Shown one piece after another: positions 1 to 12,960 of a stretch of 64,000 bases of DNA. Every line of letters starts with the position of its first letter. The first letter of the stretch is position 1. Source of the stretch: Kudoa neothunni (lineage: Eukaryota; Cnidaria); assembly GCA_964304625.1 (NCBI GenBank), contig OZ199839.1, positions 6,138,001-6,202,000 of the forward strand. Reading direction: 5' to 3'. The notes beneath the pieces were generated by a model. That model worked only from the letters and a program-made list of their open reading frames with translations, ran no database searches and had not been told where the DNA came from. The position numbers were made by a program, and so were the translations under genes.

Positions 1-966
1 TTTTTTGAGCTTACTAGAATTAAAAGTTATTCTTTAAACTATTTTTATATCCAATATTATATATGACAATTTAAATTGTATGCTTTATAATAATTATTTT
101 TATTTCGTTAATATAAAAATTTTATTTAACTCTAATTTTTGGGCTCTTTTGAAATAATAATATTTCACTTGAAACCAATATTATTAGACCTTTAGGCTAC
201 TCCTTTATCGATTCGACTTATCACATTAGGTTTTTAATGTTTTTCGTGATATTCTCGCATTCTAATTATTTTAAATATAATTTTTCTGTCTGTAATATTT
301 ATTATTAGTTATATTTTCGAAATTAATCCTTTGGTTCAGTGATATCATAAATGTAAATTTTAAAATTACTAGTACCTGTTAACTCTTTTCCTCCATACTC
401 AAATACTCAATGCAATGAACACAACGTATGTTCTTATTTATACGTTCTCTCTATCCATATAAAATATTAAGTAATATATTTAACAAGTTTCTTTTTAATT
501 CAATAAATCATAATTTTCAATATCATTCAAATATGCCATTTCAGAATAAGAGGGAATTCATTCTACTGCATGTAAAGGAGCATACTACACTTACAATAGA
601 TTGGTTATTGGTGTAAAATATGTTTTTTTATACGTAAGGCGCATAATCAATACAAAAATTTGAATTAAAAACAAATTTTTTATTTTTTTAAATCAATTTT
701 GGAATTAGAACAAAAATATAGGTTCATTATTTCCCATCAATTGTTATGGCAATTTAATGTTCCTTAATAGATTTAATATAGGTAAACAAATTCATGTGCA
801 TTTAAAACAATTTTAAATATTTCATTCCAATTTTCTTCTTAAATTAAAATTGGTACATACTCCAATACTTTCTTATATTTTTAAGCATTGGTACATTATT
901 TATCAAAGTTGAATCTTTCATAACTCAACTCAAGTTCTACATTAATTTTTGGGTAGGTAATCTAAG
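1..966. other. gene-free AT-rich stretch
   Basis: No convincing coding sequence, RNA gene or repeat end is visible before the inverted-repeat element that begins near 967. The only open frame is short and of biased AT composition. Confidence 0.5.
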
Positions 967-3169
967 AGATGACCCCCAAAATTAGCCGTGTTGCGCATGC
1001 TCTACATGCCCGATTTTAATTTAATTCGACTTAATACATTTTTTAAATATTGAGTTTCAGCGCAACCACCTTGAATCGTATTAATCACAAATTTGCAACC
1101 AGCGCTCGATTCGATTTTTTAATAAACTTAGGTTATTAACTTATTCCTGTTTCTTACATATTAGTTTTCGTGAAACATTATTTTATCGTAACAGTACGAA
1201 CATTCATCCTTATTTAATTGAGAATTGTGAATTGAGCAAAACAAGATAACATGTCGGATAAATTTGAACTCTCACGTTAATAGTAGTTCTGTTGAAACAT
1301 CTTATATGAAATTAAGATTATGGAATCATCTCAAAATTTTTTAGTTTATATATATTTTAAGGATGAAACATTAACATTATATATGATTTATTCAGATTTT
1401 AAAGTTTGTAAATATCATTTCTCAACGTTTAAGACCTTCTAGAATGCTCAATTTTACGTGTTCAGGTATATAAATTTAATAAAAAATAGATTTTCTTTTG
1501 TTGTTTTTTAATAACAGAAATTTTTCGAATCATCGAAATTACTTTTGTTATAAACATCAATAACGTACACGCAACTTCAGATGATTTGAAGCTATAAATT
1601 AGGAGAATTATGTAAAGGGCATAGATAATAAATATACGTTTATTTTTTTTTAATTATAAAATTGAATTCTTAATTAAAATCTAAAGGAATAAATAAAACA
1701 GTGTAGGCGTTGGGTACTGTACAAAAATTGTCAATGATAGTTTTAATGACTAAATATGAGATTATTAATCAATAATTAATGGGAATAAATGAAATAATAG
1801 TAATCAGAGATTTTATGTATAAACGGATCTAAACAAATCTTTAATCCGAATTGAAAGTTAATAAATTTAATTTAGAATTGGTAAATGAAATATTATTTTA
1901 TTACTGTAACTTATCAACTTTCGTTGGAATTTGTAAAATTCAAAGGTATCATTTATTTCAAATGCAATTTTATAGTAAATCCAATCTTTTTTTAACAATT
2001 TTATTATTATAAATCTGGAAAAACGTAAAATGTAATATAATCTAATATCTTTTAACATAATTTAATATTTTTGTTATTTAGAGACAATCAAAGATTATTT
2101 TGTTAATATTTTTTATCAGAAAACTAAACTATATCGAGAAAAATAATTAGTTCATTTGAACGGTTATAAGCAAATTAAATACTTATATACACTTTCTGAG
2201 TGTATTACTATTTTATAAATTAAATTTATAAGGAAAAAATACGATTGAATCTATATAAATTAATAAATATATTCACCTAACAAGAAATCTATTAACATAT
2301 CATTTTAGAATACGTTAATCGTTCTGAGATATACAAAATAGATAGTTTTCTTGTTAGGAATTAATACCATTATCACCAATGACCGGCAATAGTATTACAT
2401 ATATTTATTACACTACTGTTGCCAACTTTGTGATTCAGTATAAAACCAATTAGTAAATTTTAAAGAAATGCACATAAAAGAGTTCTCTTAAAAATAGCAA
2501 ATTTTTTGAATTATTTTAATCGGCTATGCGATAAAAGACTGTAATATTGAAAAGGATATCTTCCAAAAGGTCATTATCGTTGCATTTTGAAGGAATGAAG
2601 AAGTAATAGATGTTAAATTTTAAAGTTAATCCATAAATTAAATCAGATCCGATTGAATACATTTTAATTCTAACGAGAAAAGAAATATTTATTGATCACT
2701 TTCAAATTTTAATTTGACTTTACCTTGATTCAAAATTATAAGCAGCGTAAATTAAAGAATCAATAAATTTGAATAAGAAAGATCACTGAACTTACATTCA
2801 AGAAAAAGTGGGCGCGGTAGAAAAAAGGTTCGAGAACATTGCGTTATAATGTTAATCAATGTGAAAAAACACGAATTTTAATTTAATAAATCAAATAAAT
2901 AGAATATATGTGAGAGAATAAGAGAAATTCCATTAAATATAGTTTAAATACACAGTTATATAAACAACAACAATAATGCACAGTAGGCTACTGGCATCAC
3001 CGACGACTCCTGACCCTCACTCGTGAAAATGGTGATCCTTTAATTTAACTTTTTTGACATAGATTGCTTTTCACTCAATATTAAAAAATGTAATAAGTCG
3101 AATTAAATTAAAATCGGACATGTAGATCACGCGAAACATTACTAATTTTTGGAGTCATTCGCTCTCATA
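967..3169. mobile_element. inverted-repeat DNA element of unknown family
   Basis: About 100 bases at 967-1066 recur in inverted orientation at about 3063-3169. The shared core includes CCGATTTTAATTTAATTCGA followed by a run like ACATTTTTTAATATTGAG, with scattered mismatches. The arms flank roughly 2.0 kb of AT-rich sequence with no recognisable transposase. Long, diverged terminal inverted repeats fit an old non-autonomous or gutted DNA transposon. No target-site duplication could be fixed because the outermost bases are uncertain. Confidence 0.5.
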
Positions 3170-3410
3170 ATCAGTGGGAGAAATCTCCCCATGCTTTTGT
3201 CAGCATGTTTCGGTAACTTCGTGCGAATGGCGCAATAAAACAGATGCATCCGTGTCATCGCGTATGACCTCGTTTACATGTTTTCCTTATTTTCTTAGTA
3301 TTCTGTCTACAGAATTCAACCATTCAATTCTTCTAATATTCTGTTATTTTTTAAAGCAATAAAAACCCTGGGGTCAAATTGACCCAAAAAAACTCGGAAG
3401 GCTAAAGACA
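3170..3410. mobile_element. fragment of a TTAA-type (piggyBac-like) element end
   Basis: At 3370-3385 lies GGGGTCAAATTGACCC followed by CTCGGAAGGCTAAAGA. This is close to the right end of the element at 60215-61050 (palindrome, then CTCGGAGGGTTAA). Read from the other strand it gives a degenerate terminal CCTTCCGAG. The stretch TTCGTGCGAATGGCGC near 3221 recurs as TTCGTGCGAATAGCGT near 8362, inside another member. The matching opposite end was not located, so this looks like a solo or truncated end. Confidence 0.4.
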
Positions 3411-3962
3411 ATAATTGTGGTCATAGATTAGCCAAACAAAGAATAATTTCGAAAAAAATCATGCATCGAAGATATACCGTACTAATATGGAAAATACAAT
3501 TAGATAGGTTTTATTCTATAAGCCATTGCTGAGCATATAATCACAGCACCGATTCCATAGAGTAGAAATCGAGATCGAACAGATTTTGATTTACTTTTTT
3601 TATGTTCCAGCACGTGCTAAATAATAATAGGAACGTAAAATAAACAATTGTTTAATCTAAGTATGGCTTATACAAAAAATTCATATTTTGGAGGAATGGA
3701 TTACTAAATTCTAGTATGTCTAATTTAATATAAACCATATAGTTTAAAAATAGCTGAATAAAGAAGATAAAAATTCCCGCCAATTTATAATTTAGAATAG
3801 ATTTGTACAAGATACATCTTTTTGGAGCAAACGAAATACCTTAATTTGGCACAAACTAGTGGTCAGTTTTTTACAGCTATCAATATTTTTGTTTATGTGT
3901 TTAGTGGCAAGCTTGAGAAAATAATCACTCTAAGGGGAAAAAGACTTAAAATTGTTGTTCAT
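3411..3962. other. intergenic stretch
   Basis: AT-rich sequence downstream (3') of the minus-strand GASZ-like gene. No gene or repeat is recognised. Confidence 0.4.
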
Positions 3963-6900
3963 TTATCTCCCTAGAAGGATTACACAACTTGAATTGTGAG
4001 TCTCGGATAGCACTTTGATATAACTATCACAGAAATCGTTGATACATTCAAGGTGGTGATGGGTGTGCGAATTGGAAACAGCCAAATCAAACACACTATT
4101 AAAAATATGTATGTTATATTATTAAAAATGGGGGCCTTAGCGCAATATCGGCTTTAGTACTTTAAATCATCAGCAGATTTGGTGAAAACACCACTATCTA
4201 ACCCATTCAAAATGAGTTCATTTTTCGATTTGATCATGTAGTTGGCATCATTAATGTTGATTTTAAGGCGCTAAAATAATCTTAAAAATGTTTACAATAA
4301 AAACTTAAAATACGTGTTCTAAATCGGTGGCGGATAGTTGGAGAAATTGTTTAAAATTGACTGAGTGCAGCTTTAGTTAAAATATGTTAAAGGAAATACG
4401 AATTAAAAGCACTTGAAAATTGGTGAACCATTTTTCTCGTTGAATTCCACACAAAAAGTCATACATAATGTCGCCATCTTTGTCTTCAATTATAGTACAC
4501 TTTTTTTCTATTCCGAGCAAAATTTTAAGCAACTGGTCACACAAATGATATTTACCTGTATGATAGACAAAATTCAATCGTATTTCTATCGTAAGTTTTA
4601 AAATTAATCAAAGAATATTTAAATTATTTTATACTTGAATGGATGTGGTGGTATGATTTCAGATTTTAAACCAATTTGTTATCATATATTTATGCTATAA
4701 TTATTATTAATACAAAACAAATATTAGAGTCATAGAATACAATAAAAGTCGCTTGAGAAGCGCCTAGCAACTCCAACAGTGATTCTAGAAAACATTTATA
4801 GTTTTTGAATTCGCTGTTTTGGATTATTTTTGCTTCATAGGTGTCGAAATAACTCAACAATAATTGAATTATTTTGTTTGATTTTTTTTCAAATGCATAA
4901 ACCAAATATCTAATCCGAAAATTGGTTTTCAACAAATATTTTTAGTTACGGTTTTCCCGCTTATATCATGAATGGTTATATTGGATCCACTTTTCATCAA
5001 AATATCGGCAATATGAAAGTTGTTATTTTCTATTGCGATCATTATGGCAGTTTTTCCCATGACTAAAATATCAAAAATTTAATCATTGAGATACATAAAA
5101 TGATATCCAAAAAGAAGCACATCTCAGAAAGCTTCAATTTCGTAGCGCTTATAGACTTGTTAGATCTCAAATTATAATAAAATTAAATTTTTAAATTACG
5201 CAAAAAAAATAATCATAATTGTCTTTTCTTTGAATATTGCTACTTTTTTAAGGCGGCCATAAAATAATTTTTGAAGTAAATTAAATATTAAAAAAATATG
5301 ATATTTATACATTGATGCGTCTTGAAATTATTTATTTAATCGTTAGATATTGTCAACGTGACAAATTTATTATATTTTTTTAATTTATAAATCATAATCC
5401 TATTAATAAAAAAAATCAGAATTAATTTGTACATAAATTAATATGACACCGAATAATACATTTTACTTTATAAATATAACATTTGCTTCAATCAAACCTA
5501 ATTTAACACTTTTTGTGAAATTATTCAATAATATTGTTAATACACTAAGAATTATTAATGAGAATAAAATTTTGGATAAATTTTTAAATATAAAATAGTA
5601 GGTAATCCAAGAAGATAAGATGATATGATAATACGAGTGCGTTCGAAATTCCAATTTGGTTAACATAATTAATTTACTTAATTTTAATTGATAAAAAAAT
5701 ATATAAATTATTAATTGAGTAAATGATGATATTTTCATCAAATAATATATTTTAATCGGCCAAATAATAACCGGAAATACATAAAAAATAGTGATAAATT
5801 AGTCTAAATGACAATATGAATTATCTAACGAGATAATATAAGGTTTATTACTAAACGTATTAGAAGTGTTGAGTAGAATATTGAATTATATGTTTATAAA
5901 ATTAACTACATGATATAAAGATATATTCTCCGCAAACTTTTGAAATATATAGTAAAGATATCAATTTTATTTTATTTTTTAAATAGCACTACTATGATTC
6001 ATCCATATTATTTAAAATTGATTGATATTATATATTTATTATAATAAAAAGTATATCTAATTATTAAGACAAATTATCAATCTACGCGATCGCCATGGCA
6101 TCGGTATCAGGGGTGGTAAATTCGTGAGATTCCTTCATGTTTGTTCATTAAAAAAAATTTTACATGAAAAAACTAACGAAATTACCGCATCAAATTTTTT
6201 TTAATGGACTAACATGAAATAAATCCCAATTTTATAATTTTTGAACGAAATAGCCATCCCTGATTGGTACAGGCGAAACTCTAATTTTCATTTCCGAAAA
6301 CTGTTGGAGATTAATTCACATGAGAAGTCAATATTAATAAACTCAAGATTATTAATTAAAAATTTATAAACGGATTAAAACAAGGAAAATAATTTTTTGT
6401 TTAGAAAAAAGATAGACTGTGTTATAATTAATCTAAGCGAAAAAAATTCAGATTATTTAAAGACTGAAAAAGAGATTTGATCAACTACTTTCATCAACCC
6501 CGAATTCGATGATTTGCCATAATGTACAATAAAAAATTTAACAAACTTATAAATATAATATTTTAAATATATTAATTAATTTTTAGGCATAACATCCATC
6601 AACCAATACATTCTAATCTAGAATTACACAATAAAGGTATAGTAAACAAAACTGCTCAATGATAAGATATTATAAAAATATTAATAAGACAAATCTGTGT
6701 TCAAAATCAATAATATAGATATTATTAATGTGGTGTGCCTTACAAGTGTTATGCATAATTTTCTCAGTATTACTAAAGGTAGTCTAAATTTGTGTTCGAT
6801 TTCTAAATGTTGAACAATGTGACTGAGTTTTGATCTGACTAGTTCACTGGAATCGTCATAGTGATTGTTGGTGCTGCTCTAAAGTTTTTCCTTGTTAACA

Positions 6901-9900
6901 GCTGTCAAAAAGAACTATCCTTGCCCATTGGATACATTTTTATTGTTATCGGCTCCGTCATTATACTACAAATGATATTAGTTATATCTGCTTGTTGTTT
7001 AAATTCGCTGGATATTTGCTCGATTATTGTGTTTGTGATTTCATTTGTTGTGGTGCTAGTATCAAGCGGATTTTTGATATATATCTGGTTGGTCAGAAAA
7101 AATGTAATTATCATCTTCAACGTCTTATAAATTGTTTTGTAGATAATCGAGGGAACAGATACATGTATTGAGCATGGAGCGTTACTTCCTCTGCAATATT
7201 TTGGATACGAAGATGAATATATCAGTATAGCAAAGGAGGCTGTACTCATTTTAATTATATTCGTTAAATAACACACTTTAATAGTACCAATGCTGCAGAT
7301 TAACCGACATTATAGCATTTAACTTCACCGGAACATTCTATTTGGATAAAGATCACAACCAAGCGGTTTCAGGTAATTATATTTACGTATGTGGCGCAAT
7401 GATTACACTACTATCGAAAATAACCATTAATTCAGCTATATTAGCGTTTTTATTATAACTATGAATTATAAAATTTAATAGAAATTAATGAAATCGCTGA
7501 AGCCGGTGTAGTCCAACAAAACGAAGAAAATGATGATCTTGATCAAGAAGACGACGACCAACCCTTCGACTGCAATGACAATATAACTGTCAATACTGCA
7601 AAATGTGCTGGTTCATTCAAGATGCTCCTTTCATACATTTTACCTAGATTTATTGGATCCTTGAGTGGAATAACGTCGTATTCGGTATAAATTCTGTATA
7701 AATAATACGGGTATCGTTGTTGACGCTTCTCTTCTAGTTTGTTGTTCTAACTTTGTTGGTCGGTTACCATTGCTGGATGTTAACAGCAAAACATTCTTAT
7801 GATATGGATATGAAATGAGATTACACATTATTTTCAATATTAACAAATAATTTACTAGTATCATAGATTGAACCTCACAAATATGTTATTCTTATAAATT
7901 TTCCAATTATTATTTCTTGTTGACTAATTCGTTACATTTTACTAAATATTTCATTATTAAATAATTAAATTTGAAAAAATGGAGAACATAAGACATTTGA
8001 TTCGTGTTATCGATAATATTTTTGAAGTTCTAAGATATTAATTTTTTAATTTTCTACGATAGATTTATATACAGAATATTTTCATATATCATTTTAGGGA
8101 GAATATTGTGCAGTAAATATAGTCACGAGTGTTTATGACTATTTAGTTATCGCGAGAGTGGCGATTCTTCGTTAACCCTCCAAGTAAAATGGGGTAAAAA
8201 TCTACTCTAAATTTTTTTAACTAAAACTACTTAAAATAAAAAGTTATTTAATTTTGAACAGTATTAGTCAATTCTATCGATTACATGTTGACTAAATCAA
8301 GAAACGCTATTATTAAGTCTGAGGAGAGCGGATGTTCTCCTCTCGTTTTGTGTGCAATGAGTTCGTGCGAATAGCGTGAAAGTTAATCAGATTCCACTCA
8401 TCAGACATTTATTACGGCTTATCAACGATGAATCTTGAGATAAATGCAATTTTGATATAAATCTTCCGGTCGATTATCTTACTGATAGGGATGGAACATT
8501 GTAGGAGACTGAGACTCCATTTTCTACCCGAACACCAACCAAAAACGCCTTGTAAAATCGTTTCAGTTTTGTCCATTTCATAAAACAGAAAATTAACTCG
8601 ATGGTCGAAACATTTCTGACATTTTTCAATCAACGAGTTTACGGCATAAAAACCGCCCATAAATGTGATGTTTATCTAGCGTTTTGTTGTAAACAACATT
8701 TTTGGTATGTTTGTTGGATATTCTTTGAGAATTAACACCGTTTACTCGTTATTTTTGTTGCCTTTTTGTGTAAATATTGCATGAATTAATGCGCAATAAA
8801 ACTATCAAAACATTCTCTTACATTACAAAAATATTTTCAAATAAAAAAAGAGCAGATTACTGTTGATATGACAAGAGCGTACGGCGAAAAATGCTAAATA
8901 TTATGTCTGCACGCAAGCGCGATAGTGGCATAATAATAATGTTTTTTGATTTACTCCAAATCTAATAGATGTAACTTATTAAAACTATTCGAGATTATAT
9001 AACTTTATGTTCTAAACAGTTTTAGTCAACAAAATACTAGGGTAGATTCTACCCCATTTTTACTTGGAAAGTGTAAATTTTCGAGTGACTAAGAGGATTT
9101 AAAATAATCATTATAATCAACTGAATATAAATTACAAAAATAAAATTATATGATTGAACTTAGATCAAACAAATATATCTCATGTATTTACGAGTATTAT
9201 AATTCAATTTTGAAACGCCAAAATATTTATAAATTTCCCCCTTGAAGGCAAGAGAGCTTTCGTTATGTACAGTAAATTAATTGAATCGGCCTTAAATTAT
9301 TCAAAAGCGATTTCTAATAATTGTTGGTTTTTCGCATTAAAATTTATCTCATTACTTTTAGTTCCAGCCGAGTAGGGATTATCTAAGAATCTAGATGTTA
9401 TTGGACGTTTTCAATGCTAACTCATATCTCAAGAAAAATCAATGAGCGATTATTATATCCAAAAAAACTACTCATTTTATTACGATAAATACTCAATGAT
9501 ATACGTATAATTCCTTTTAAACAGAAAAATTAGTTAATAATGTTTGTAATATGCCAGCACAACAAAATCTGCAATATTTATATTTAATTCATTTAATTTG
9601 TTGATGGTTTTATTGAAAATAATTAAAACCTGAACGAATTTAAACGCTGTTTTAATAACACAAACAAATATTAAATGCAGTAAGCAACCGATTTTACGTA
9701 ATCCCCTTGGAAACATGGATAAATTACTGAAAATACGTCACTACGGAAAATCGGATACCTACTGTATTATAATAAAGAGATATAAATATAATTTATTTCT
9801 TTTAATTAAATTTAAAAATAATAAAATGCATATTTATATTTTTTATCATTAATTGATTTACAACAACAAAAATATAATCAGTAAGCCATAAATATTGATA

Positions 9901-10818
9901 ATCAAAAAATTATATTAATCTTATATTGATCGTTAGTAAGAATTTAAATATTAGCTCAAAAACAAAAATATCTCATTAGTTAATCGAAAGCAACCCTACC
10001 ATCTCCCCTAACTAAAAATGAGACTGAGATTGAGGTGGGCTGTTTTAAAGTTCATAATGTAAAATAAGTTTTACTTATCGACCAAATCCAAATTGCTTAG
10101 TGGTATCACTTTTTCCAATACGATTAAGGACTGTTCGAACTCTTGGTAAGTATTGTAAGTAGCGTAAGCCATTGCAGATAAACAACCCAAAGAACCTTAA
10201 TGTTTTCAGCAAAAAGTCGAAAGAACAGCCCAACAATGTTTTACCATGGTTTAAGTCTGCCTGAATGCCAAGCAAAAAATCAAAAACATCATATTTTTTG
10301 GTAAACAGAGAAAAGCTTGCGAGAGTCCAACCAGAAGAAAATTGGTAGTTGACATCCAACTCTAAACATACAATAAATACAAAGTTTCAACCATTTTCTC
10401 ACCTTGGTTATCAAATAGTTCCTTTAGTGAATTAGTATCCTCCAAGAGAACCATTCTTTTAAGATTCTCATCAGCCACGGGAACTTTACCGTAGAATTTC
10501 TATGGTTCACGTTAAACATATCTATTCTATCACTATCAAGTTGACACTTTATTGATAATATCCGAATTAGTAAAATAGGTAAAACTATCGAAGATAGGAT
10601 CCTTTGTTAATATCCCATTTTCTTTTTTCAAATTTTCCGGAGAAATTTCAATAGGGGGTTCAGTTTTGGATGAGGATTCAGGAAGAATGGATCCAACTGT
10701 AGGGACGTTCTCGGTGAGTTCATAATCATAAAACTAAACAAAATTATAGATTGAAATCATGGTCAATCACATCATTTTCAGATTCGAATTCTGACTCATA
10801 TCCAGCTGGAATGAACAT
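3963..10818 (-). CDS. GASZ/ASZ1-like ankyrin-repeat and SAM-domain protein
   Basis: In animals GASZ is a germ-line protein of the outer mitochondrial membrane that anchors piRNA-pathway factors. The start at 10818 gives MFIPAGYESEFESEND, an acidic N-terminus like that of GASZ. Phase-consistent introns lie at 10734-10770, 10500-10547, 10362-10402 and 10196-10244. Ankyrin units follow: ELDVNYQFSSGWTLASF, then two repeats encoded at about 4.8-5.17 kb (HGKTAIMIAIENNN; a second starting near DISGKT). A SAM-like stretch (FLCGIQREKW, FLQLSATDLEH, then KSKNEL) lies at about 4.2-4.5 kb, and the frame ends at 3963. The exon ending at 10075 joins in phase to one starting at 5165 across a 4.9 kb intron. 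That join is inferred; two separate genes are possible. The exon junction near 4909-4950 is one base out of phase. No clear C-terminal membrane anchor is visible, unlike vertebrate GASZ. Confidence 0.5.
6843..7818 (+). CDS. multi-pass membrane protein, unidentified
   Basis: Exons at about 6843-7103, 7143-7241, 7286-7370, about 7480-7687 and about 7739-7818 join in phase through short introns such as 7104-7142 and 7242-7285. The product has three hydrophobic helices near the N-terminus (around GIVIVIVGAALKFFLV, LPIGYIFIVIGSVIIL and IVFVISFVVVLVSSGFLIYI). An acidic, Cys-containing segment follows (DLDQEDDDQPFDCNDN), then a last hydrophobic part (FVVLTLLVGYHC). The N-terminal pattern of a short helix, a Cys, LPIGYIFIVIG and a third helix faintly recalls TMEM272-like proteins, but the CCG signature of tetraspanins is absent. 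The first exon and start codon were not found. It lies inside the proposed long intron of the opposite-strand GASZ-like gene. Confidence 0.55.
8172..9102 (+). mobile_element. decayed piggyBac-type element (TTAA target)
   Basis: The left end at 8172 is TTAACCCTCCAAGTAAAATG. The right end, read inward from 9102, is TTAAATCCTCTTAGTCACTC followed further in by TTTCCAAGTAAAAATGGGG. This one-short, one-long spacing of the inner repeat is the asymmetric layout known for piggyBac. Around 8575-8640 the plus strand encodes MVETFLTFFNQ, very like MVDSFLIFFNQ in the piggyBac remnant at 62.4 kb. Only fragments of a transposase remain, with many stops, so the copy is non-autonomous. Confidence 0.65.
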
Positions 10819-11826
10819 TCGTTGCAGCGCCCTCAACAAATCACAAAGTGAGGATTAAAAATTGTATAATGATAATTGAATGAATATTTACTTATTTAAT
10901 TATTTTTATGATATTTAATAAAGATAGTTTAATTTACAATATTTTGAATAAATTTAAACAAGTGTTAGAATAGAAATATGTCTCTGGAAAACTGAATATT
11001 ATCAAAATGGTATTTGGCGTTAGATCTTTCTTATGTTTGCCGAGTGATAACGACAAAGATTCCTCCAACAACAGATTTCCACTATATATTCTCCTATTAT
11101 GATATATCTTATATTGTTTTAAAAAATTTTTTTATTAAAGTAATAAAATTCGACGAATGTAATTTATTCTTGGGGCCATATTTCCATTTAATAGCAGAAC
11201 TAGCTTGGAATAATTCTAAGCCATATTTACCAATCTCCTAGATATTTATATATCAATTTATTTATGTATATTGTTAGAAATGTTAAGAAATATTATATAT
11301 CGAATAATTACATAATATGATAGTGAGGGTAACGGGTTATGCACAAACAATTTATTTGTTGTTTAAAAATATTCATAAATCAATTTAAAATATCAAAATA
11401 AAAATGTAAATATTTATTTTTAGTCACTTATTTCTCAAAAAAGGTTTTCGATCATCCTCTATTTATTATTACATGTATAATAATTTCTAATTTTTTTAAC
11501 TGGAGTCAAGAATTATAGTGGATGAATGAAGAGCACCTTCAAAGTATTTAAACGGCATAAAGTTGTCGCAACATTTTGAAACATTTATAATTTTTAAATC
11601 ACAAAATACCATTGCTTAAGAATTTTCAAATATATTTCACTTTTTAATCTTCCGAGTGTCTTAGAAGTCCATCGGAACCCCATGGAGGTTTGAATCAATT
11701 TTAGAGAACCTTATATTTCATCAGATGATTTAAGATCACAACTATTCTTCTATAAATACGAGTTCTATTAAAATATTTCAGAAAATATTAAGTTTTAAGT
11801 TCAGGTCATGAAATAACCAAAATACT
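10819..11826. other. intergenic stretch
   Basis: Sequence upstream of the GASZ-like start. A short plus-strand frame at about 11014-11241 has no recognisable motif. Nothing else is seen. Confidence 0.35.
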
Positions 11827-11828
11827 TA

Positions 11829-12958
11829 CACATTCCTTCTTTTGGGGTCCAATGGACCCCTCGTTTTTTTTCTACCAAACGATAAAGAAAAATAATTCAC
11901 AACATTTTTGACAATTGAAAAAATTTTTATCGAGAGAAAGCAGAGAAAACTTGAAAAAACTATGTGTACGTCAAATACCGATTATTACCGAGGAGAGAAA
12001 TGCTGCCATAAATGATTCTCTATGTAATATTTTGAATGAAATTGCATCCGATATCAATGAGATTTATGATAACGTTTGGTAATTTAGTTATTAATTTCAT
12101 TCCAATTTTTATGAAGATAATAAATGCTATCAAATACATACAAGGATAAGCATAGTGTTAATTGGTTTTCTGAGAAACTTCAAATATCTAAATGCTCTAA
12201 ATAAAATATTTTTCAAAATTTCAAGGTTTATATTTCTACACTACAAATAGAATAAACTTCATGGCTGATACATTCCTCTTATTTTATGATAAATCATTTT
12301 CTCAACTGTTACTTCAAGTACTAACAAGTTTGAAAATTATAATTATCAACATTATTTGAAGACTCGGCAAACAAACAGTTGTTGGCTTATATTGGAATCC
12401 TTGTCAATATGCTCATTTTCAAATCTAAATTATAACCACTCTAATTTCTTTGTCACGAATGATGCTGTTATTGTTCAAGATCTTGAGACAGAAAACGATA
12501 ACTTCTTGTATGTGTGCAGAGCCAACTGTGATAAAAGCAATTCAAAAGTTTTTTTCGTGGTATATTTTAACATTTAAAACTAAAATAATATAAATATCTC
12601 GCATTTTATCTATTTTTAACACCACGTATTGCGGGTTTTATTCAACATGATTATTAAGAAAATAATTATAAAGAAAATACTTTTTAATACTTTTTTAATG
12701 TGGAATGATATATATATATATATTTATGAAAACCCATTAAATTAAAATATAAAGTTAAACTTGTTGAATTAGATGCCTAATTTAACATTTTGAATGTTTC
12801 GTAATGATCCTTATAACACCCGGCGGTGTTATAATTGTGATATTCTTCAATATTTTATCGATCGTTTCCCTTCAAATTTTTTTATATTACTTATTACATT
12901 TTATTCATAATTCTAATTAAAAAATTTGGGCCCGTAGGACCCCAAAAGAAGGAATGTG
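11829..12958. mobile_element. non-autonomous inverted-repeat transposon flanked by TA
   Basis: The ends are perfect inverted repeats of about 22 bp beginning CACATTCCTTCTTTTGGGG, each flanked outside by TA (11827-11828 and 12959-12960). Immediately inside the left end is the palindrome GGGGTCCAATGGACCCC (11844-11860). The right end has a degenerate version. The 1.13 kb interior has a short plus frame at 12356-12577 with no recognised domain. TA flanks suggest a Tc1/mariner-like target, while the palindrome resembles the TTAA elements of this window, so the superfamily is open. Confidence 0.65.
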
Positions 12959-12960
12959 TA

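Larger units (their letters stand above)
5166..10074 (-). other. proposed large intron of the GASZ-like gene, with nested gene and transposon
   Basis: The 5' border reads GTAAAAC (complement of 10068-10074) and the 3' border ends TTTGAG. The split codon AA|A is restored across them. All other introns in this gene are far shorter. The interval holds a plus-strand membrane-protein gene (6843-7818) and a TTAA-flanked piggyBac remnant (8172-9102). The rest (about 5.2-6.8 and 9.1-10.0 kb) is AT-rich and shows nothing recognisable. An alternative acceptor would end the upstream part at a stop at 9980-9982. Confidence 0.4.

Noticed and set aside
1867-2058. Minus-strand 63-codon frame
   Set aside because: Composed of Ile, Lys, Phe, Asn and Tyr as expected from AT-rich noise.
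12356-12577. 73-codon frame inside the CACATTCC element as a transposase
   Set aside because: No catalytic motif or similarity to any transposase family was recognised.
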